64,000 nucleotides of DNA. Origin: Gremmenia infestans (lineage: Eukaryota > Ascomycota > Leotiomycetes > Helotiales > Hamatocanthoscyphaceae). Location: NCBI GenBank assembly GCA_032629725.1, contig JAFEVB010000038.1, forward strand, positions 372,001 to 436,000, read 5' to 3'. Shown in pieces: positions 21,842 through 30,335 of this stretch; position 1 is the stretch's first letter; each line of letters begins with the position of its first letter. The notes under the pieces were generated by a model. It worked only from the letters and a program-made list of their open reading frames with translations, was not told the origin of the DNA and did not search any database. The position numbers and the translations under genes are program-made.

Positions 21842-23553
21842 ATGTCTCCATTTCTCACATTTTTCTACAACCTTTTCGCAGCAATCATGGCACCATCTCT
21901 CTTCAGCTGGGGCTCCAGCAAGCAGCCCGCCGAAATCGCGGCAGCACCTAAATTGTCCACCGAAGAACAGGAGACCCATGATACCCAAGAACGAGAAGCC
22001 TTCCAGAAGGCTGTCCGAGAAGCCATGAACAACGAAGACTTCACGAAAGCCGTAGCTAGCCAGCTTGCGCTGCAGCTCCAGCCTACACTGAAGGCTGCTT
22101 CGGAAACTTCGGCTCTGGTACTCGAGTCCAAGATCCTGGCCTCCAATGACAAGCTCTCCAAGACTGTCACCGAAAGCGATACGCAAACAGCTTCCAAGCT
22201 GTCCGAGCTATCTTCCTCCCTCGATACAAGCAACACTGCGGCCGTGGCCAAGATATCTGCTCTCGAGGACGCTGTTGCACAGATCTCGGCTTCCGTCTCG
22301 GAGCTGACGACCACTGTGAAGGCTGTCCAAGAAAAGGTTGCGTCCCTCGATACATCAACACTCTCCTCCCACAGCGCAAGCCTAGACACCATCTCCAGCA
22401 ACCTCCAGACTCTGCAAGAAACCGGCCCAACACCTATATCCGCTGCCCTCGGTTCTCACGCAACAAAGCTCGATTCCATCACCGCCGATTTGGCAGCTGT
22501 GAAGAAGAACTCCGACGTCTCGGCATCGCTGAAGACCTTGGCTACCGACCTCGCTGCTATCAAGAAGGATATCGAGTCCTCCACCTCTTCTACTACCTCT
22601 GGTTTCTCTGGTGTATCCTCCCAAATCGGAAGTGCCATTGCTGCTATCGAGGCACAAAATGGCACTCTTGCGGATATCAAGAGTGCGGATGCTAGCAAGG
22701 AGATTCTCGCTGCTGCACAGACCCATTCTTCTGCTCTGTCTGAGATTAAGTCTATTGGTAAGTTCAACTTCTCACAATTCCCAAGATTTGTTTTCAAATG
22801 CTAACCAGCTGGCTTGTAGTCGAAACTCCAGCCCCAGCCCCTGTCTCCGAAAAGACAGACCTTTCTTCCGTCGAATCCTCCCTCAGCTCTATCATCACGG
22901 CTATCGAAGCACAAAACCCTACTCTCTCCGAGATCAAGACCGCAGCTACATCCACTGAAGTCTTGACTGAAGTCAAGTCCGTAAAGACACTTGTGGAAGG
23001 TATTCCCGCACCAACAGCTGGCAAGGATGAAGACATTCTGTCTGAGATTAAGAGTGTAAAGACTCTTGTCGAGGGTATCCCAGCACCAACTGCCAGCAAA
23101 GACGAGGAAATCCTCAGCGAAATTAAATCCGTCCAATCTTCAATCTCCTCCATCCCTGCCCCAGTCACAGTCAAGGACGAGGAGATCTTATCTGAGATCA
23201 AGAGTGTAAAGAGCCTTGTTGAAGGCATTCCCGCACCAGTCGCTGGTAAGGATGAGGAAATCCTTAGCGAAGTCAGCTCTGTGAAAGCTCTCATCTCAGC
23301 TATTCCAGCACCCACCGCCGGAAAAGACGACGAAATCCTCACTGAAGTGAAGTCTGTCCAGTCCCTGATTTCAGCCATCCCAGCACCAGCTACCAGCAAA
23401 GACGAAGAGATCCTCAGTGAAGTCACCTCTGTAAAATCTCTCATCTCCGCCATCCCAGCCCCAGCCGCTGGCAAAGACGATGAGATCCTGAGCGAGGTAA
23501 AGGCCGTCAAGGAACTAGTTGAGAAGAAGGAGAGTGCGGAGGTTGCTGCATAA
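21842..23553 (+). CDS. coiled-coil protein with 25-residue tandem repeats, 549 aa (2 exons)
   Basis: Exons 21842-22757 and 22820-23553 join in frame across a 62-nt intron (GTAAGT...GTAG). An alternative ATG at 21887 gives 534 aa; the longer form would start with a hydrophobic SPFLTFFYNLFAAI stretch. Residues 40-320 are Ala/Ser/Thr/Lys/Leu-rich with heptad-like spacing, suggesting long amphipathic helices or coiled coil. Exon 2 encodes six exact-length 25-residue repeats plus a partial seventh, each beginning KDEEIL and containing SEVKSVKxLISAIPAP. There is no recognised enzyme domain. The pattern (helical arm, Pro-containing turn, repeated) suggests a scaffold or apolipoprotein-like rod; that is inference. 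The gene is intact and codon use is typical of expressed genes in this window. Confidence 0.8.
23023..23535 (+). repeat. 75-bp in-frame tandem repeat (6.7 copies)
   Basis: Repeat units begin at 23023, 23098, 23173, 23248, 23323, 23398 and 23473, exactly 75 bp apart with no indels. Nucleotide identity between units is only partial while the encoded KD-[ED]-[ED]-IL-[ST]-E-[IV] and IPAP motifs are kept. This points to old duplications under purifying selection rather than recent slippage. Confidence 0.9.
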
Positions 23554-24107
23554 GCTACCTGTGTTTGATTGTATTTAACGGAAACGGACGGGATGTGATG
23601 CGATGTGGTAATGAATGATAGATCAGAGAGGAGAGGAGAGGAGAAGAGAAGTTATGCTATGTTGTGCCTGTGTTGATTGGATAGAGAGAGAGATTTTATG
23701 CCTTTTCGCGTCCTTGCGCTTTATACCCTTTGATTCAGGCTTGCTTGTTGGGCTATGATTGACGGCTGTTGCGCGTGGGCTAATCTTAATTGGTTCGTGA
23801 GTTTGTATGTTGAGGGTCCAATAGAATGAAATGAAAGTTTCATTCCCTTCATATGAGTTTGCTGCGTTTGATTTTCCTGCATTTGATTGATATAAGTGCT
23901 GTGATGTGATGTGATGTGAGGATGGTGTAGTGAGGATTGCGTTGTGTAGGTGTGTTTTTCGTGTAATACAGGTTTCGCTGCGTTCTCGGTGTCCTAAAGA
24001 TCCAACTAAGGTATGAACGAAGTTTTCTTATTGGATTAGGAGTACGAGATATTGGAAGGGGTGTGTTGTGGCATATCTGGCGCGGTCTCAGAATAGCCTT
24101 ATATTGA

Positions 24108-24138
<31 letters not shown>

Positions 24139-24520
24139 GGTAATAAATGCTAATAAATGGCATGCAAGATTCAACTCGTATTCTAGCTTGGATCTATATA
24201 GTTTCCCACTTGCAATACTTCAAGCGTCAAATCCACCCTGACTTATATATAGTCTTGCAGTCCGACGACTGTCACGATCTAGCATTAGCTGGTATCTGGT
24301 TCGTCGGTTCCCACTATATTGATGCATGCGGAAGGGTTTGACCGTCATTTTCCTGCGTGGCTTACTTGAATACGAATCTTTGCCTCCTTCCCAAACAATC
24401 CGAGGACGAACAGCGCGCCTTTCTAGTTTTTTTTTGGGACTCCACTCACTACAACTCTACGGGAACCGATTTTGGATTGACCATCTATTACAGTAATGCT
24501 CATTGCAAGCTCGAAAAAAG
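23554..24520. other. intergenic region with microsatellites
   Basis: The 3' flank of the repeat-protein gene contains GAGAG-rich and TGTGATG-rich simple sequence (about 23620-23660 and 23896-23925) and an (AT)n run at 24109-24135. No gene is seen. Confidence 0.45.
24109..24135. repeat. (AT)n microsatellite
   Basis: An uninterrupted AT dinucleotide tract of about 27 nt. Confidence 0.9.
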
Positions 24521-25274
24521 ATGACCATCTCGCAGGACCTATGTACTCAGCTCAACATGCTTCCTAGGTTTCAAAAGGCTTCGGCAACCCTCGGCATCCT
24601 TCCTAAACATCAGCTAACTCCAGTCGAGCTCGAAGGACTTAGAGCACTCGACCAGATGCCGCAGGTAAAGACTCTCGTTACAAGTCTCATCGAGTTTAGG
24701 TCACGTTTGGAAGAGACAGATGCATCGAACACGGCAGATAAAACTTCCGACAGTATGCTCAATCTTAGAGTTTAACGTGTTAGCTAACTGACGTCTTCCA
24801 GAAATATTTCTCGATTCCTGTTCCTCGGATCCAACACATTTCAGCGCGGTCCGCTATTATTATCAAATGACACTTGAGTCTCTGCTTAGCCCACAAGCTC
24901 TCAATTATTCCCGTCTTTCAACATCGATTTCATAAGAAAGTTTGCGGCCCTGCATGGTACTTCATCCTTCCTATGCCGATATTCTCGATGCTCCAGAGCC
25001 ATGGATGGCTTTCCATCAGCACGGGAGCGAAATTTACACGAGACTAATCATCAAAGAAGCTTTCGATGCGCCCACCCTTCCTGCGTTAGCTTTTCCACTG
25101 GCTTCGCAACTAAGGTAGCTTAAAAGACACATCCAGAAATACCACCACAGTATTGACGAGGGACTCAGCCTTGCAGATTGCATAAATCGGGACCGACAAG
25201 CACATGTTGCTACTAGCCTCTCCCCGGATAACATGACCTCAGATCAAGTTCAGAACACCCAGTATTGGGAATAG
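24521..25274 (+). pseudogene. frame-broken C2H2 zinc-finger protein
   Basis: A plausible first exon starts at ATG 24521 (MTISQDLCTQLNMLPRFQ...). A 49-nt intron with GTATGC donor, GCTAACTGAC branch and CCAG acceptor leads to KIFLDSCSSDPTHFSAVRYYY, which stops near 24932. In another frame, from about 24920, comes FIRKFAALHG followed by paired zinc-finger-like sequence: C-RYSR-C-SRAMDGFPSARERNLHETNHQR, then CAHPSC with STGFATK. This is the layout of the degenerate C2H2 fingers common in fungal NACHT/ankyrin-associated proteins. A one-base shift then separates it from LKRHIQKYHHSIDEG, which runs to a stop at 25272. Two frame breaks with recognisable homology on both sides indicate decay, unless assembly indels are responsible. 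The function of the intact family is unclear; DNA or protein binding is presumed. Confidence 0.55.
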
Positions 25275-25618
25275 TATTGGGCAGATAATGATTCGGCTGA
25301 CCCTCTTAATAACGTTGAAAGACACTTGTTTGTCAATGATCCATCTTACTCCTGTAATAGTATTACCGCCGAGAGACCATAATAGCTCTCCCGATTATAC
25401 GGATAGTCCAGCTTAACGGAGATGCAGGTATAGACTATAGCTTACTATATGGAACCGTAAATAATATATATTTACAGAGGATCATGTTATTGCAAGATGC
25501 TTCCTTTGGATCAGATGTGAAATCTACGGGATCCGCGCGTATCACGCTCCTGTACTCGTATTTTGACATGTCTTTGATACCGTCGGTGATAAGCCCTAAC
25601 TCGTAGCTTGATATACTT
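25275..25618. other. non-coding stretch between two gene relics
   Basis: No supportable gene is seen; the stretch is rich in stop codons in all frames. Confidence 0.35.
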
Positions 25619-25850
25619 TTATGCTGTGGTTTGCGAATTGTTATGCCTCTCGAAAACTTTGCAAAAGAAGCTCTGCTGCTTGACAAACCAAACGTTTCGC
25701 GTCTTGAGGTCGGCATCTGAATTGACGAGCTCAAAATCGAACTCCTGAACAAGCGTTGGGATGACCTTGCCGACCTCCATAAGACTGATATTCTTACCGA
25801 TGGACATGTCGTAATGGCGTCCACCATGCCTTTACTACCAGGCGCCACAG
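25619..25850 (-). pseudogene. cytochrome P450 C-terminal relic
   Basis: On the minus strand the heme-binding region of a P450 is recognisable. It reads SIGKNISLMEVGKVIPTLVQ, then EFDFEL and, further on, LKTRNVWFVKQ. This corresponds to CIGKNISLMEMxKxIPxLLRxFDFEL...WKTRNxWFVKQ in fungal P450s. The thiolate Cys position is Ser, stop codons (TAG TAA) sit just upstream in frame, and no I-helix or K-helix can be found nearby. Only the last 60 or so residues of the family survive. It is not a fragment of the intact P450 at 15.7-17.5 kb, whose C-terminus differs clearly. Confidence 0.65.
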
Positions 25851-26274
25851 GAGCAGAAGCAGTGGGAAAAGAATAATCCCCATTAGCTGAGGTGGCTTTG
25901 CAATTGCCGGAATTGAAGTCCGTTGAGCAATATAAGTCATGACGGGATAAACTTTCACTTTTTCGATATGTTATCAGTCATTGAATATAGAATTGGTACT
26001 TGTATTTGATTTCAGATACTTGGATCTGCGTAGGGAAATCCCACCTTCTTGACCGTTACCCCACATCATCGCAACCGCGCCAATTCTCACCTTCTACTAT
26101 CCCTCGCCTTAATAATCTTGTAAACCAGGGTTTTGATCAGATCTACCAACCAAGCAGTCAGATTATCCCTGACTTTGGTCTTGATAGGGAAACATGAAGA
26201 CCAAACATTGGTAAACTCTTGTTACAATAAAAAAGAACCCTGATATACAAGATTATTATGTGGGTATAGACTTC
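25851..26274. other. intergenic region left of the TIR element
   Basis: No gene is supported. A 65-codon frame (26000-26197) has no homology features that I can see. Confidence 0.3.
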
Positions 26275-26279
26275 AGACT
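26275..26279. repeat. left target-site duplication (AGACT)
   Basis: AGACT directly precedes the left terminal inverted repeat and is repeated directly after the right one at 26951-26955. Confidence 0.6.
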
Positions 26280-26950
26280 GGCCATTAAGTCAGTCGCTAT
26301 TAAGTCACCTCATCAGTTAAGGCTTTTAACATCAGTTAGTTAGTTAGGATCGTAAAATTAATAAGTCAGTCAGTTATCCCTTAACTGATCAATTAACTGA
26401 TCAGTTAACAGGTTATAAAATTGTTAATATAGGGTGCGTTTACAGCTATTTTTTATGGTTTTAAGGGGGTTATTTAGCCTAAGATCTAAGGTTTACAAAC
26501 AATTTTTCTGGTAGAGGAGACTAAATAGGCTTAGCATGCCTCCTATGCCCCTATAGCCTTTCGCCCCACTTGCATAGTAGGGCATGCTAATCCTATTTAG
26601 TCCCACCAAACCTTTATACCCTTATTTTATACACTTATATACTCTATATTTGATAGTAATTATATTATATCTAGTTTCCTATATATAAATATTATTAGAA
26701 ATGTATTTTAAATAAGCTATAGCATTAGAAATGCCTTAATAATGTAGTATATAAAAGAAATAGTCTATATAGTAGTAGTATTTAAGGGTTTACTTTATAA
26801 AATAGTATATCCTTATATATTAACTAGGCCCCACCTTAAATCAGTGACTGATCAGTTAAGGTCAGTCAGTCAGTTAGTTGCCTCCTAAAACATTAGTCAG
26901 TTAGCTGCTCTTTCCCCCCAACTGATGACTGACTGACTGACTTATTGGCC
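26280..26950. mobile_element. 671-bp non-autonomous TIR element (MITE-like) with internal foldback
   Basis: The left end GGCCATTAAGTCAGTC and the inverted right end GGCCAATAAGTCAGTC match at 15 of 16 positions and are flanked by a 5-bp direct repeat AGACT. The subterminal regions are crowded with CAGTTA/TAACTG and TGACTGAC motifs, including a perfect palindrome TTAACTGATCAGTTAA at 26393-26408. The interior is very AT-rich and has no open frame of any size, so no transposase is encoded. An inner foldback sits at 26519-26602. Features fit a miniature inverted-repeat element mobilised in trans. The 5-bp duplication does not match Tc1/mariner (TA) and the superfamily is undetermined. Confidence 0.65.
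26519..26602. repeat. inner foldback (hairpin) within the TIR element
   Basis: GACTAAATAGGCTTAGCATG and the following CC at 26519-26540 pair with the reverse complement of 26581-26602 with one mismatch. The 40-nt loop itself pairs further (CCTATGC with GCATAG). It could be a second, nested element or the structural core of the outer one. Confidence 0.7.
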
Positions 26951-26955
26951 AGACT
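26951..26955. repeat. right target-site duplication (AGACT)
   Basis: Direct copy of 26275-26279 immediately outside the right terminal inverted repeat. Confidence 0.6.
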
Positions 26956-28776
26956 GGGTATAGTAACAGAAACCCAATCCGTTAGTGCCCAAAACAACAA
27001 ACTCCTCGGATTATACAGCTTTGCTTTCTCATCCTGCGCAACAATATATTTCCTCGCAAGGGATTCTTTCGAGGAATTTCTTCTAGTTGCTTATAAACTC
27101 AACGGGGTCTATAATCGGCGGTGGATTGGAGTGAAATTTGGGCGGAATCCGACAAACCTTCCTATCGTACATCGTATAAAAACAACTCCATTTGGCGGGG
27201 TTGCGGGGTTGCGGGGAGCCGTTCAGCGCCCCACACACATTATAAGTCTATGCCGGGGTCTTGGTAAATTCGCAGCAACTCAGGGGTGCGACATGACAGG
27301 CTAAGACGCGTGGACCTTTGTTGGGCACGGCTCAGCTTCCTAATAGATCTTAATCGTCGGTCCCTGTAATCGATTGTGAATCGTCGTGAGCTGGCATACT
27401 ACCTGAAATACCCCTCGTCGTCATTTCCAACTGGCTCCTTCAACTACTTCATAACTTATCGGAGTGGCCGTTGATCGGTGAAGACCCGTCGACTGTGTGG
27501 AATGGACAGCTTCCATCCCCCAAGTGAAGTCCTGAAGCCACTTTATTGCACCATTGTAATTCTTGCCCTCTCATTCGCTCGCAGCAAGATGTCGTCCGAA
27601 CCCAGCACGGGCTTGTCGATAGGCGTGGGGTCCAGCTCAAATTCTTCTTCCAAGACAAGGATGTACTATACTAAACGTCAACATTTCCTGTCTTCTCATC
27701 TATCCCAGCATGCGTAGCATACCTGCCAGACGTCCTTTCCGCGGCCCTTTTGGTCCTCCTTCCTGCCAATTGGCTATTGATTGACTGTAGAGCATCTGAC
27801 ATTGTTTCCAGTATTGGCGGAGCGACTCCGTCTTTTCTACCTGACAGTCCTCACAGATGAAGCGAAGAAATGACACTATAGTCCCTTTATCGTACCTCCG
27901 CACCCCTTCCTTCCATTCTTCTTAGGTCTGCGTATGTGCAGTACCTGTGACGTGTTAGTTCGAGTTGAGGTCTTTCTGATTCCCGCCGGTGTATGGTTCT
28001 TACGTACCGCTGGAGTTCCTTCGTGATGCGATTGATGTTCTAATTGGTAGTGTCTGCATCTTTCTGTTGCAGAGGGCGTGCTACGTTGAACTTCGAACGG
28101 AGCGCACTGTCCGCCCCTGGAATGAGTTTTTCCTTCTGTCCTCGTGCGCTGGGTCTGCTGCGCTGGTTGAGGTGTCTGGTTTGGGAATTGGTTTTCTGGG
28201 GTCGGAAGTTGAGACAACTTTAACCTACCCCGATTCGGGGGTCAGAACACCACTACCTTGACTCTTTAGTCTATCCTTGAATCCTACAATCTATTTTGAG
28301 GGATTATTTACCCGCAGGATCTCAGCCAAGATCTCAGCCCTCTTGCTAAAAACGGACACCCGAACCATATCTCGGATCCCAAAAGCAAGAGTGATCGTGT
28401 TGACAGCCCCCAGAAACACGTTCTGCGGCTCCCCTTTTCAATGCGGCTCTTAGAATCCACTATTTCTAGCTATGAGATGCAGCTTTCCTTCCTCTAGGAA
28501 TATCAGCAAGTCTGATATCATGCCAGAACGTCTAATTTGGTAATGCCAAATCTCGCCCGATTGTAGAGAAGTACTGACTGAGAAATATCAGAAGCGTTCG
28601 TTGCGTGACCTGAATCCTTTGAAAGTTCCTCCCGCTGACATGCGTATTAGCCCTTTCTGACTGCATTCGGTCTCGTGATATCGTATTTCTCATTTCTCTT
28701 ATTTCATCCTCCACAAAGGATCACGATAAATAGGTGTCTTTTTAAACCAACTTTCAAGACATTTCGTCAAGTGATA
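26956..28776. other. 1.8-kb region without a supportable gene
   Basis: Open frames of 67-119 codons exist on both strands (for example minus 27700-27903 and 27876-28217). None starts well and contains a recognisable domain, and I could not splice them into one convincing chain. The minus frames contain protein-like stretches (for example SLRQYWKQCQMLYSQSIANW), so an unrecognised or decayed multi-exon gene on the minus strand between 27.4 and 28.2 kb is possible. Confidence 0.3.
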
Positions 28777-30021
28777 ATGTATTCCCTTTCAAGTCTCGTG
28801 ACCTACCTCCTGTTTTCATCCATACCCTCCTTCGTCCACCCCTTCGCAATAAGACAAGACGCCAACAACGACGGAGACAATACGACCCGCACCCTAATAG
28901 GCGATCTCAGAACCGCCATCACAACCCTAGTCGGCCAATCCATAGCCAACATCCTCCTCGGCACCGAAGCCGCCCAATACCACCCTAACTCAACTACTAC
29001 TTCCCCTGCACTAGGCACCTGCACTAACTCCACAGACCCTTGCTGCATTTGGTACGAAATCTCGCACTCCCTCACGCTTGATTTCACAGGCCCCACGGGC
29101 CGCTGCAATGACATGGCGCGCGCGGCCATCCGCCTCGGTTTCCACGACGCCGGTACCTGGAGCCAGGCACTCGCGGCTCAGGGCCAGGATTTCGGCGGCG
29201 CGGACGGCAGTTTTGTACTCTTTGGCGAGATTGAACGGCCTGAGAATAGAGGCCTAGAAAACGTAACCGCGTTTGCGAAAATGTACGCTCGGAGATTTCC
29301 GGCTGTGGGCATGGCGGATTTGGTGCAGTATATGGCTGTTCACGCTGTTGTGACGTGTCCGTTGGGGCCGAGAGTTAGGGCGTTTGTGGGGAGAAAGGTA
29401 AATTTGGATACTTCCCTATTTGTTTCTTGTGGAGGTATATGTCTGGAGTGAGAGAAGAGGAGAGGAAAGAAAAGGAAGGGATGAGCAAGTAAAGTTCACT
29501 AATTCACGGGACCATAGGACGCAACTCGCGCCTCGCCTTCTAACCTCCTCCCCGACATCTCCAGCCCCTCCTCCACCCTCCTTGCGCTCTTCGCCGACAA
29601 AACCGTCACGCCCCACGACCTAAGCGCCCTCCTCGGCGCACACTCCACATCCCGCCAATTCGCAACCTCCACCATCCTCGCCTCGCACATCGGACTTCCC
29701 CAAGACACCACGCCAGGCGTCTGGGACGTGCGTTTCTACAACGAGACGATTCAGCCATCTCCTGCTCCGGGGGTGTTTCGTTTTGATAGCGATGTGGCGA
29801 TTTCGAGGGATCCTAGGTGTAGTGATGAGTGGAATGCTTTTGTGGGCGATTAGAACCATTGGAATGAGGATTATGCCGCGGCGTATGTGAGATTGAGTCT
29901 GTTGGGCGTTAATAATATTAATCAGTTGACAGAGTGCTCTGCTACGTTGCCTAGGGCTAGGACGGTGTTTCAAGGGAGTGAGACGCCGGGGATATTTGAG
30001 CGTAGGAGCCGTTATCATTAA
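28777..30021 (+). pseudogene. class II-like secreted heme peroxidase interrupted by one in-frame TAG
   Basis: Exon 1 (28777-29397) begins with a signal peptide (about residues 1-24). It contains the distal heme site AIRLGFHDAGTW (catalytic Arg and His) and GGADGSFVLFGE, part of the calcium-binding site. A 120-nt intron (29398-29517) leads to exon 2. That exon carries the proximal heme ligand in LSALLGAHSTSRQF, then TPGVWDVRFYNET and FRFDSDVAISRDPRC, all landmarks of fungal class II peroxidases (the manganese/lignin/generic peroxidase superfamily). At 29851-29853 the frame reads TAG where the surrounding sequence (FVGD-stop-NHWNEDYAAAYVRLSLLGV) continues the family pattern. The frame then stays open to TAA at 30019. 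One C-to-T change from CAG would explain it. Either a recent pseudogene, a truncated 318-aa product, stop read-through or a sequencing error is possible. Confidence 0.75.
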
Positions 30022-30335
30022 TTTGGGTGAGGGGGGACTTTTGGTCTTTGGTGAGATGTGTACGAATGAGTAAATTTTGGTGATTCAGGTCGGGTGGCGT
30101 CCTTGGAGGGTTTGAATTCCGGCTAAGAAGCCTGGAATCTGGTGAATGATGTTTTGTACTCGTAGTGATGTACCGACAAGTTGAACTTGACGCATGTATT
30201 TTTATCGTCTTTGCAATTTGGGCTCAGCCCACGTGAGTTGATAGATACCCACGGAGGACACCTACCCCTGATTTGAACCCTTTTTAATTAACATGACTTC
30301 TATGTATTGTTGAACATTTCTATATGGTATAATCG
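30022..30335. other. intergenic region between convergent genes
   Basis: Short 3'-3' spacer with no coding signal. Confidence 0.5.

Noticed and set aside
22794..23510. 238-codon minus-strand frame over the 75-bp repeats
   Set aside because: Shadow of a periodic coding sequence. The plus strand has the spliced gene, and the minus product is only a repeated mirror.
26945..27304. 119-codon plus-strand frame beside the TIR element
   Set aside because: Starts on TTG inside the terminal repeat, has no ATG early in the frame and no domain.
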